Below, in pieces: positions 54,779-64,000 of a DNA stretch of 64,000 nt. The position numbers and the translations under genes are program-made. The stretch is from assembly GCA_003427395.1 (NCBI GenBank), contig BFEA01000330.1:1208141-1272140 (forward strand), given 5' to 3'. The notes beneath the pieces are model-generated. The model ran no database searches. It worked only from the letters and a program-made list of their open reading frames with translations, and had not been told where the DNA came from. The stretch comes from Chara braunii. Taxonomy: Eukaryota; Streptophyta; Charophyceae; Charales; Characeae. Each line of letters opens with the position of its first letter. Position 1 is the first letter of the stretch.

Positions 54779-55413
54779 CCATGTCTTTGCATTCGACACA
54801 GTAACGACACCGGCTACCATGACGGAGCCAGTCTAGAACAAAAGGGGTGTGCACACTTGGCGTGACACTGAAAACGAAATCCTCGACCACTGAGGCCGGG
54901 GGAAAAATCGGTAAGAAAATTTCGTTAATAATGTACGCGCGTTATTATGACGCGCGCAGTGGTGATTAGGATCAGTGGTAATACCCCTCAACAGAACAGG
55001 TCGAAGGGTCAGTTGGGCTGATGATTGTGTCACGTAGGTCTATAATACGCATTGAGAATTGGTCCAGTGTCTGTCTTCCCTCCGGTACTGGGGGTTTTGA
55101 AAATTTCGGTCTTTGTCTTCCCCTATTCAGCCTCCGGGTCGAGTATCCGCCTCATCTACGTCTGCTTGGTGGGGTACAAGCCTATCCGCCACTTGAGTAA
55201 TTACCCCGCTGTGACCCTTGATGTCGCAGCCACGGCTAAGTACCTGCCCTTCAGGCCTTCCGATGAAATAAGTGCCCTTGAGGGCGCGCGCATACTCAAA
55301 TCGACAAGCCTAAGGACGGATGCACTAACTGGCAAGCGTGCACAAGCAGGCAGGCTGAGAAAGTTAGACCTACTACACCTACTTATACGGAGGCGGCTCT
55401 TTACCATATTGTG

Positions 55414-55508
55414 GTAAGAGCTAGCCCAGTAGGTAGAGGAACAGACTAATGAGCCAGGGACATTGGGATCGAATCCGACCAGCCCCTGGGCTAACTCTTT
55501 TGCTAGCT
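55414..55508 (+). mobile_element. tRNA-derived SINE, copy 3 (head only)
   Basis: GCTAGCCCAGTAGGTAGAGG (box A close to a real tRNA) and GGGATCGAATCC (box B), then GGGCTAACTCTTTTGC, the body motif of the other copies. The tail is not seen. It is the copy closest to a genuine tRNA in both boxes. Confidence 0.7.
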
Positions 55509-55554
55509 ACAAAGTGGGGGCGGGCCTTGTTTGTTTTTATCATCCGCCCTCTGA

Positions 55555-55680
55555 CGGGCGGGATTCGAACCCGCGACCTTACAAATAGGAGTTAGTACAA
55601 GTTAGTTGTTAGTTAGCACCGAGTGTCGTGGGGCTCCGACACTTGGCAAAGTAGGGAGGGATTACGGGGTTGAATCCCGT
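55555..55680. other. Two tRNA T-arm-like sequences in opposite orientation
   Basis: At 55558-55578 the minus strand has GCGGGTTCGAATCCCGC, a perfect T-arm; at 55655-55672 the plus strand has ACGGGGTTGAATCCCGT. Neither has a convincing D-arm at the proper distance, so they are relics or repeat parts, not tRNA genes. Confidence 0.45.
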
Positions 55681-56045
55681 TAGATTCGTTGTTTCAGTTT
55701 TGATTTTCTTTTACTTTTTTTTTTGTGTTTTCCTCGACGGCCTACCTGCCCCGAGGTGCCCAAATGAATCAATCTCCGATATTGGGGCGGATTCACCTAG
55801 TAAAGAGCCAACAAACTGCGCCTGGTAGGATTCCAGTGGGCACGGGGCTTCAAGCACGGCAGCTAGGTGTTGTTCCGAGTTCTCGAGAAGGCTAGATCGC
55901 AAGAAGGGGGGTAGCGCGCGGAAGGCATGGCGCAGAAGGAGGAGAACGCGCGAGAAGAAGAAGAAGAAAAAAAAAAGGAGGAGGAGGAGGGAGACTAAGA
56001 AGAAGGACGGGAAACAGGTTCGTCGCAACAGGGAAGATTGTTGTA

Positions 56046-56165
56046 GTTATCGATCTTGCATGAGGAGTGCCTAGTAAAGCGCGAATCATCTGCGCGCACC
56101 GACTACGTCCCTGCCCTTTACTCACACCGTCGTCGCTCCTACCGATTGAATGGGCCGGTGAAGTG
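56046..56165. repeat. Duplicated segment, copy 1
   Basis: TTATCGATCTTG, (G)GA(G/A)TGCCTAGTAAA, ATCATC, GACTACGTCC and CGCTCCTACCGATTGAA align with 58223-58338. Both are followed by purine-rich DNA and a minus-strand splice-donor-like ACTTACCT / CCTACCTGG near a GCTGACAAC, so about 350-400 bp may be duplicated. Confidence 0.8.
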
Positions 56166-57261
56166 TCTGTATCACTGTGGTCTTGACGGTTTGCCGCGAG
56201 AGAGGGAGATTCGACCACGGCAACAACGACGGCACTGACCGTGACAACAAACGAAAGAGAGGGAGCAGGGGGAGAAGGAAGAGGAGAGAGAAGAAAAGGG
56301 AGAAGTGGAGAGGGAGTACTTACCTCACCAAGGAGTAGCAACAAAGGGGCTGACAACGACGACGACTCTGACGACGACGACGAGGAGCGGGAGAAAAGAA
56401 CGGGTAAGTCCCGTTCCTCGCAACCAATCCCGAAACTCCCATCGAATAGAATAAAGATAATAATAACAATATAATAAGTAATAATGATAAAATTGAATAA
56501 TAATAAATAAAAAAAAACAATGAATCTACCACTAAATGTGGAGAGATTCACTTCACTTAAGGTGTGTGTGTGTACAATACGCACGTGTGTAAGTGAACAC
56601 GCGTGTTTGTGTGTATACGATTGACGTGTGTGTGTATGAGAAAGAGAGGGAGTCTTTCTTCTTCCTCTTCCCAGTCCACCATCTCCCTCTCACCTTCTCG
56701 CTATCTAACTTCCCTGCAGCTGAGCGAGTGAGAGAGAGAGAGTTGTGACTTGAGACTTGACGACAGTAGATCCAGACCCGACCTTGGGATTCAGACATAT
56801 GGAGAGGGATTATATGGAACATATATCGCACACTTGGTGTTGACGACATTCCCATCTTCCCCTCTTCTTCGTCTAACCTCCCTCTTCCTCGTCTGGTTAT
56901 GGTCGGGGCTGGCGCAGTCTTCCTGTGTAAGGCGCCAGACCCCTTCGCACTATGGAATGATGATGATGTTCGGAGCTGCATTACAGTATTTTTTTTTATT
57001 GTTCGGATCATCGGAGCCTAAGTTTTCCACTACGCTATCTCGTACTTTGTACGAAAGATCCGTTCTTGATCCAATCTGCACCAATACAGTAGGTGACGGG
57101 GGTGCTCATGTGTGGGAGAGAGAGAGGAGGAGATGGAGGAAGAGAGAGAGAGAGAAAGGAGATGGAGAAGGGGAGATGGAGATCAAGGAAGAAGAGAAGG
57201 AGGGAGAAAGAGAGAGAGCCTATAAGTCTCCTACCCGCTCCTCGTCGCACGCTACCTTAGA

Positions 57262-58010
57262 TTGATAGAACGAGCAAATCAAAAGATGGCAGTGTATACT
57301 TCCACGTTTTCAGCGGAAGATTCATTCCATTTTGCTCGTCCTAATCGATGCGATGTGTGTGCGTGAGGCATTCATGATTCGACCAAGGTGAGAGAGAGAG
57401 AGAGAGACTATAAAGCCTTCAACCTTGACCAACAGCTAAGTCTCCTACCCGCGCATCGCTGCGCGTTACTTGGATTGATAGAATGAGCAAAACGAAAAGT
57501 GGCAGTGTATATTTCCACGTTTCAGCGGAAGATTCATTTCATTTTTCCTATCGATGGAGTGTGTGTGTGTGTGTGTGTGTGCGCGTGAGTGCCGATCACG
57601 CAGCTGACGACGCGGCATAGGGCGAACAAAAATCGATCGAATCTATCGCTAGACCAAGGAAGTACGAGTTACTATTGTGTGAGTGTGTATGTGGCGATCG
57701 CACGACGACTCCCGACTACTCGCATTGATAAGACGTGCAAAATCCAATGAATCTACCGCTAGAACATGGAGATATATTCTGCTATCCTGTGTGTGTGTGT
57801 GAGTATGTGTTCCTACCTCGCGGTGACCTCTCGATACCTCCATCAATAGGAATGAGAAAGATCGAATGAATCTACCGCTAGCATATGGAAATATACATTT
57901 AAGTATATTACTAATGCGTGTGCATATGTGAAGCGCATAACTAAACTCGCGATACATCCATCGACGGGATGGGCAAAATCTCATGAATCAGACGTTAAAA
58001 CATGGACTAT
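57262..58010. repeat. Degenerate tandem array, 5 units of 115-250 bp
   Basis: (A)TTGATA(G/A)(A/G)A(C/T)G(A/T)GCAAA recurs at about 57262, 57473, 57725, 57840 and 57957. Several units then carry GAATCTA(C/T)CGCTAG and a (GT)n run. A related GAATCTACCACTAAA is at about 56522. No coding sense. Confidence 0.7.
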
Positions 58011-58222
58011 ACACGACTAATTTTACTCGCATGAATGTGTGAGTGCGTGTAAGATGAGCACGGATATGTGTACTTGTGTGTATGGGAGAGGACGAGATAG
58101 AGAGAGAGGAAGGCTTACCTTGCTGCACGTGGACTATACTGCAACTCCGACGAGTCGCTTGCCTGGGTTGAAAGGCCCCGGAAAGCTCCCTAAGGTTCAT
58201 CGTGACGGGGATAGATTGATTT

Positions 58223-58338
58223 ATTATCGATCTTGAGCAAGGAATGCCTAGTAAACGTGAGTCATCAACTCCAACTGATTATGACCACGTCCTTTGCACG
58301 CATTATCGCCGCGCCTACCGATTGAACGGTCCGATTGT
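58223..58338. repeat. Duplicated segment, copy 2
   Basis: Counterpart of 56046-56165, 2.2 kb away in direct orientation, diverged. See that entry for landmarks. Confidence 0.8.
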
Positions 58339-58967
58339 GGGGAATCGACGAGCTGATGCTGGGGGAGGATAACAAGCATAAGAGAAAATGGTCGCGCAGT
58401 GAAGAGGTAGGAGAGGAAACGAATCAAGGAAAAGCGAGAGAGGTGGAGGAAAGGAAGTAGATAAAGAAGAGGAGAAGTTGAAATAGAAGAAGAAGAAGAA
58501 GAAGAAGAAGGAGAAGAGAAGGACGAGAAGGGAAAGGGGTGGCCTACCTGGCATTACAAGCGGTGCTGACAACCTCCCGAGCGAGCCGATGGTGGAGGCG
58601 GCATCAGTCACCGAAACTCAGCTTCAGCACTCCTGTCCGAAAGAAACGAGAAAAGTAAAGCGGTTTTTGGTATTGACCGCACTCACAACGACGAGCGAAG
58701 GAGAAAAAAAAGAAAAAGGAGAAAAAGGAAGAAGAAAGAGGAAGGAGAAGGAGAGGGGAAGGAAGGATACTCACCAGGCCATGCCTCCGCCGCTTACCAC
58801 GAGCAAGGGTGGTCTCAGTGAGCTGCGCTTCGCTATGGATCGTGGTGCGCCGAGGAGCGGGGAGCAACGAACTCACGACAACGACGGGCGGACGACGACT
58901 AAGAACTGACGACTACGATCTGACAACAACGACGACGAAACTAACGACGACGACTCGGACAATGACC

Positions 58968-58970
<3 letters not shown>

Positions 58971-59025
<55 letters not shown>
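58971..59025. repeat. (GA)n microsatellite
   Basis: About 26 GA units in purine-rich DNA. Related purine-rich tracts occur at 56250-56330, 57115-57220, 58380-58540 and 58690-58760. Confidence 0.98.
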
Positions 59026-59029
<4 letters not shown>

Positions 59030-60076
59030 GATGCACATGGCATCTGTGAGTGAAGGAACGAGGTTATGAGTGTAGCGCGAGACTTACCTAGTGCTGGAAG
59101 CGTGCGGCATTGGTCGCCATATGCTCGCACTTCCGGAATGTTAATGATGTCATCTGTCGGTTTCGTAGTCTAGACTAGATAGGATCTGTCATACGTAGTC
59201 TGGGCGCAGAGTGCCAGATAGGATATCAATTTGATAATGATGACACTATTCCGACATTTAAGAGCTTTGCTGTGCTCTTATTCGATGAAACTCGTGATGA
59301 AGTTTTCTGTTGGCTCGAGGTCACTACTATCTGATATTATGTAAATAATATTGTTTGATTACTGAAGTTCGCTGTTTTCTTCTATCAAGCATGTTATTAT
59401 ATTTATTATAATAATTATTATTATTAAATTAATATTATTACAAGCGTGGTTGATTGGATGCATGGGGCATCATTGGTGGGGGTCGAGGTTGTGAGTAAGG
59501 CGAGAGACATTCCCGGTGTTGAAGGTGTTCGACATTGGTCGCTGTGTGCTCGTACTTCGGGAAAAGTTGTTGTCGTCAACTCCGTCACTGAAGTATAGGC
59601 TAAGATAGGATCTGTCATTTATAGTCTGCATGCCGAACACCAGATAGGGTGTCGGCATTGGGTCTGTGACGATGATAATGATGGCAGGATGGTGATGATG
59701 ATGGGAGGATGATGATGATGATGGGAGAAAGGAGGATGATGATGGAGATGTGCGGACACTTACCTTGTATTGTCGATGGTCTGTATGGGCGACATCTTCT
59801 AGTACTTCGGGCTGCTGCTGGTGTCGACAGCTGCATTGTCTTTTTGTAGCATGTAGTAACTATGTAGGAGAAGGCTGGGCGCTGAGCGCCAAGTGTGAGT
59901 ATGAGGGGACCGGACTCTTATGTTGAAAGGAGAGAATGTACTCATCATGGACATTGGTTCTCAATAATACGAACCTCCAATGGTGTATTAATGGCGCAAT
60001 GCTGCTCGTTGAGCACAATATAATTATCAGGCTTTCACTGTGTTGATGTAATATGAAATTGTCATCTAGTTGTTGC

Positions 60077-60119
60077 TTATTATTATTATTGCTATTATTA
60101 TTATTATTATTATTATTAC

Positions 60120-60173
<54 letters not shown>

Positions 60174-60184
60174 CATTATTATTA
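60077..60184. repeat. (ATT)n microsatellite
   Basis: About 33 ATT units with three interruptions. A shorter tract of the same kind is at 59391-59441. Confidence 0.98.
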
Positions 60185-60568
60185 CATGCACGGTTGATTG
60201 CGTACATGTGGCATCTTTGGATCAAAGGTTTCAAAAGGGGCGAGAGGCATACCTGGTAGAGACTGGTACTGATGTCATCGCTCGCTGGTAGTCTAGCTGT
60301 CTGGGTGACTTCATTGGTGTGGTTGTGAGATTTAGTCTGTAGAGTAGACAGGGCCCCTGGCGCCGTTCAGATACAGAGCTACATTGGGTTAGGCTGTTGG
60401 TGATGCCCGTTAAGCCTGGACATTGACTTACGATTCTGCTGTATCATTCTCAAATGGAAGGTTAGTCAGTCATATTGTGCTATCTGCTCTTGCTTTGAAT
60501 AATTGGATTGCAGTGGGGATCTGCGAATTGGATTTCAATACTTCATCCACATTCATGTCCATAGCATC

Positions 60569-60632
60569 TTATTATTAATATTATTATTATTATTATTATT
60601 ATTATTTTATTACTATTATCATTATTATTATA
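60569..60632. repeat. (ATT)n microsatellite
   Basis: About 18 imperfect ATT units, preceded by sequence shared with the tract at 61604 (CTTC(A/G)TCCA...TCTT). Confidence 0.97.
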
Positions 60633-61603
60633 ATCGGTCTCGTTTCATTCACCTTTTCATGCATGTAAACAGCAGCACGACAAATTGAGGACACAGCGCT
60701 CGCACCTCTCTGTTCGCGTACATAGGCTCGCCCTAGATACCACACACACACAACTCCCTGCATGCCTGAACAGGCACACTGTACTTACACAGAGTCAAGG
60801 CTAACACGCGGACAAACCTATGGCCAGCGAACGAACAGACTGGACAGACAGACAGACTTGGACAGACCGGAAACAGAGACAGAAAAGAACAGACAGGCAA
60901 GGACGAGGAGAAGGGAGAATGAGATTGACATGACTAGACTGACGAACACAATGGGCCACGAACTATGATAGTCACAGTGGGACGCAGACAGGGATGAGCA
61001 CGGTGACATACAGCGAACCGCAAAGAGACATACATACACAGGTGACACTGTGACACAGTCACGCATACCCACTGCGTCCTGCGGGCTCACTGCAGACCTC
61101 CTCTCACAAGGCGCTGAGACAACCCTCCCGCATGACCTCCACATGTATGAAGGACTGGCTAGGCGTTGCCTGTGGGGTAGGGTGCTGGCAGCCATAGCCA
61201 GGCTGCCTGCGTACGCGAGGGAGGAAAATGGCGCAGTGTGGGTTATCAAGGGGGGGGTGTGGCTGATGAAAAACACATACCTAATAAAAGTACAGGTCGA
61301 CATTGGTGGTGACATCATCACTCGCTGGTAGTCAAGTTGTCTAGTTGCTTTCATTGCTGTAGTCGTAGTCTTAGTCTGTAGAGTAAGTAGGGCGCCTGGC
61401 GCCATTCAGACAGAAAGCTACATTGGGTTATACTGTTGGTGTTGCCCTGTTGGGCCTGGACATTGACTCACGATCCTTCTGTATTGTTCTCAATTGGATG
61501 GTTACTTGGTTCCATTGTACTAACTGCTCTGGCTTTGACTACCTGGACTTCAGTGTGAATTTGCAATCTGGATTTCTGTGCTTCGTCCATATTCTTGTTC
61601 TTT

Positions 61604-61642
61604 GCATTATCATTATTATCATTATTATTATTATTACTGTTA

Positions 61643-61704
<62 letters not shown>

Positions 61705-61725
61705 GTTATTATTATTATTATTATT
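61604..61725. repeat. (ATT)n microsatellite
   Basis: About 40 ATT units with C/G interruptions. Asn, Leu or Ile runs in translated frames here are artefacts. Confidence 0.98.
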
Positions 61726-62825
61726 GAACACTTTGACTCAATTTTATTCACCTTTTCATACATGTAAACAGCAACACAACGAACCAGCGACATGCGCCCA
61801 CACGGTACTCAGAGATATGGCTTCCAGATAACAGTTCACTTCCGCTGACTATGGCGACTGAGCGCCCAAACAACTCGATGTTCACATTCCGGATCACCCT
61901 TGGATATCCCATACGCGACACTCAGAACACCTACACACAACACACGCACTGCGCACCAGCTACGGCTATGGCGGCTATGGTCGCCACTAACCTACCACTA
62001 TGGCCACACTACGTCACTCTCACTCACTTTATCTTCATGCCTCCTACAGACCTCCTTGCACAAGATGCTGAGGCAGCACTTCCGCATGGCTTCCGCATGA
62101 ACGAATGAATAACTGAGGCAGTTGGCACATACAACCACCATAGGCCCCGGGCTTGATCTCGACCGTGCTGGGCCTCAGGTTACCAGGGCCTACGGGAAGC
62201 TTTCCTGGGACTGGACAGAGGCAGGCCACTTCGAGACAGCAAAGGGTCTGCATCCTTATTGCGCATTTGGGTGCAGACTGCAAGTTGCGTGAGCACTACT
62301 GCACTATGGGCTGGCTGACACTCACACTCTCGCAGGCAAGCAGGAAGCGGCGAGCAGCCATAGCTGAGCTACACCACCCTGAGTTGGGTGTGGCGCGGGG
62401 TGGTCCTTGGGTGTATATGGCATCTGTGTGGGGAATACGGGTTGTGAGTGTAGCGAGAGAAGTTCCTGGTGCTAATAACGTACAGCATAGGCCGCTGTAT
62501 GCTCGTACTTCGGGAAGCTGATTGTTGACAACTTTGGCAATGTGGTATTAGGCTAGATAGGATCTGTCGGTTGTAGTCTGAGCGCTTAGCGTCAAATTGG
62601 ATATCAACTCTGGTTCTTTGTGGAAGAATGAGGATGGGACAATTTTCAGCATGTCAACTTATAAACTATTGGTGTGTTCTTATTTAGTGAGTCTGGTGAT
62701 GCAAGTATGCTGTTGATTCAAGGCCGAGACTATCTGGCCTCAGGTGTATGATACTGTTAGATTTTCTGAAGTTCGCTGTCATTTAGACTGAGTGGTTTAT
62801 TTTGTTATTACTACTGTAAATTTTG

Positions 62826-62869
<44 letters not shown>

Positions 62870-62870
62870 C
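62826..62870. repeat. (ATT)n microsatellite
   Basis: Fifteen ATT units at the end of the sixth cassette. Confidence 0.98.
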
Positions 62871-62950
62871 TATTTTACAAACAGGCTAATTTTGTTCGCA
62901 TTTCTCATGACTGCAAATGGCGGCACAACAAACTGACAGGTGAGTATACA

Positions 62951-63090
62951 TACCGAGTGAACACATATGTCGGGTGCACACATATGTCGGGTGAACACAT
63001 ATGACACGTCGGGTGAACACATATGTCGGGTGAGTATACATACCGAGTGATCAGACATACCGGGTGAAATGATATACCGGGTAACAGACA
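62951..63090. repeat. Short tandem repeat, CGGGTGAACACATATGT type
   Basis: Seven to eight units of about 17-20 bp, changing from CGGGTGAACACATATGT to CCGGGTGA(A/T)...ATA forms. Non-coding. Confidence 0.85.
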
Positions 63091-63409
63091 CACTGGGAAG
63101 ACGAATACACAGTAAAAAGCATGTACAGGCAAATAGGGAAAGCAGGGGGACTTACATGAGACACCATAGTTTTTTTTTTTGTCTGATCTCCCTCCTCCTC
63201 GCCTGTATATGATTGGGAGACTGGAGCATTTTTCCCAGTGTAAGCACCAAGCCCCTTTCACATCCTGCGATGGTGATGGTAGATGCTTGATCAGCATTAT
63301 GATATTGATTGGTCTGATCATTACCACTTTAACCTTCGTAAAACTATCCTGTACTACGTGAGGAAAGATTTATTCTTGTCCAGATCTGCACCATTACGGT
63401 ATGCGGCAC

Positions 63410-63830
63410 GCGCCATATCACGCAGGCACGCAGTGACGCATACGAGGTGACAATCACATACTATGACACAGACACATGCAGTGACACACACGGGTACTGC
63501 GAAGTGCAGAAAAATGTGACATGCAGATGTTGTGACATACACACATGCTGAAGGCTACCTGAATGTGGTGAACACACGTACACAGGCTTGGTGAAGCCGT
63601 GACCCAGTCACAATGACGCAGGAAACACAGTACCACGGACAATGTGATATACACTGTGACACATACCGTGACATATACAATAACGCACGGTCACACAGTA
63701 ACACTCGTGCATACAGAAACACAGCGACTATGACATGCAAACACGTTCACACAGTGGCATAGACGTAGTGACACAAACGCTGCGACACGCAGACACGGTG
63801 ACGCAAGTGGACACACATGCACGGTCCCTG
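63410..63830. repeat. ACACAGTGAC-type low-complexity repeat
   Basis: Many imperfect copies of (G)TGACACA(T/C)AC / CACAGTGAC. The Cys/Val/His-rich minus-strand frames are by-products. Confidence 0.75.
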
Positions 63831-64000
63831 TCACGCAAACGCGCGGAGCATCAGACAGAGAACGGAGTGACCTTGGCTACTAAGTCGGTATAGGCCTGAG
63901 GGCTTGAGCATTGGCTCATTACTCTATTTTATTCCTCTGTTTGGCTGGAGGCTCAGTACCATGATGCTTGCAGCTGGTATATAGCTACTCAAACACTTGT

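Larger units (their letters stand above)
59060..62540 (-). other. Repeated exon-like cassettes with splice-donor ends
   Basis: Six related segments lie near 59140-59088, 59570-59510, 59830-59764, 60300-60253, 61335-61281 and 62530-62470. On the minus strand four of them (1, 2, 3 and 6) read toward a consensus PEVRAY(S/G)DQCRTL. Most then end in a splice donor: AG|GTAAGT at 59087-59082 and AAG|GTAAGT at 59763, AG|GTATG at 60252 and 61280; the copies at 59510 and 62470 have lost GT. All copies share similar sequence downstream, and (ATT)n tracts follow those at 60.3, 61.3 and 62.5 kb. This may be a gene with tandemly duplicated small exons, or a tandem repeat that happens to carry splice sites. 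I do not recognise a protein, and acceptor sites are not certain. Confidence 0.4.

Noticed and set aside
55558-55578. tRNA gene on the minus strand
   Set aside because: The T-arm is perfect but there is no D-arm or acceptor pairing at the right distance.
55892-57265. Long Ser/Leu/Glu/Arg-rich frames at 55.9-57.3 kb
   Set aside because: Caused by GA/CT-rich tracts; both strands are open over the same bases.
59860-62870. Poly-Asn, poly-Leu and poly-Ile proteins
   Set aside because: Translations of (ATT)n microsatellites.
62940-63090. CRISPR-like array (regular repeats of about 17-20 bp)
   Set aside because: Repeats are contiguous and drifting, with no unique spacers; eukaryotic context and no cas-like genes.

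Overview
This is eukaryotic, repeat-dominated nuclear DNA, most likely from the green-plant lineage. There are no operons, no bacterial-style genes and no intact gene I can name. The plant link rests on two things: an 18-base match to the 3' end of plant tRNA-Asp used as a retrotransposon primer site, and a trihelix (Myb/SANT-like) DNA-binding domain. The style of the repeats reminds me of charophyte algae such as Chara, but that is recollection, not proof.

Region 1 (1-23341) reads as one giant Ty3/Gypsy LTR retrotransposon on the minus strand. The 5' LTR is 23341-15465 (about 7.9 kb, including a 690-N gap), the primer binding site is 15460-15443, and the internal part is about 11.6 kb. The 3' LTR is 3818-1, cut off by the window start. 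The LTRs have TGTCG...CGACA ends. Internally, on the minus strand, come a 2.7 kb leader built from repeated protein modules, then gag with a CCHC knuckle, protease, reverse transcriptase, RNase H and integrase. A 3 kb 3' region follows, with tandem repeats and one antisense reading frame. Every coding part is broken by stops or frameshifts. A protein reading frame is also kept open in both LTR copies. The element landed in a trihelix-type gene, whose N-terminal part survives at 23342-24922.

Region 2 (about 25-42 kb) is a graveyard of smaller elements. It holds an inverted pair of a long dispersed repeat with two further copies, a hAT-like non-autonomous element, a degenerate second gag, tRNA-like fragments, a tRNA-derived SINE family, a 53-bp minisatellite, a mirrored repeat cluster and a 289-bp foldback element.

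Region 3 (42-52.6 kb) is AT-rich and almost gene-free. It contains a small inverted-repeat element inserted in a tRNA-like sequence and two LINE fragments: a reverse transcriptase with motif A and an ADD core, and a zinc-knuckle/C-terminal piece.

Region 4 (52.6-64 kb) has further SINE copies, then a tandemly duplicated zone (56-63 kb). In this zone a short exon-like cassette ending in a minus-strand splice donor recurs about six times; the copies from 60 kb onward are linked to (ATT)n tracts. This zone and the protein-module array in region 1 are the two most unusual things in the window. All alignments and counts here were made by eye.
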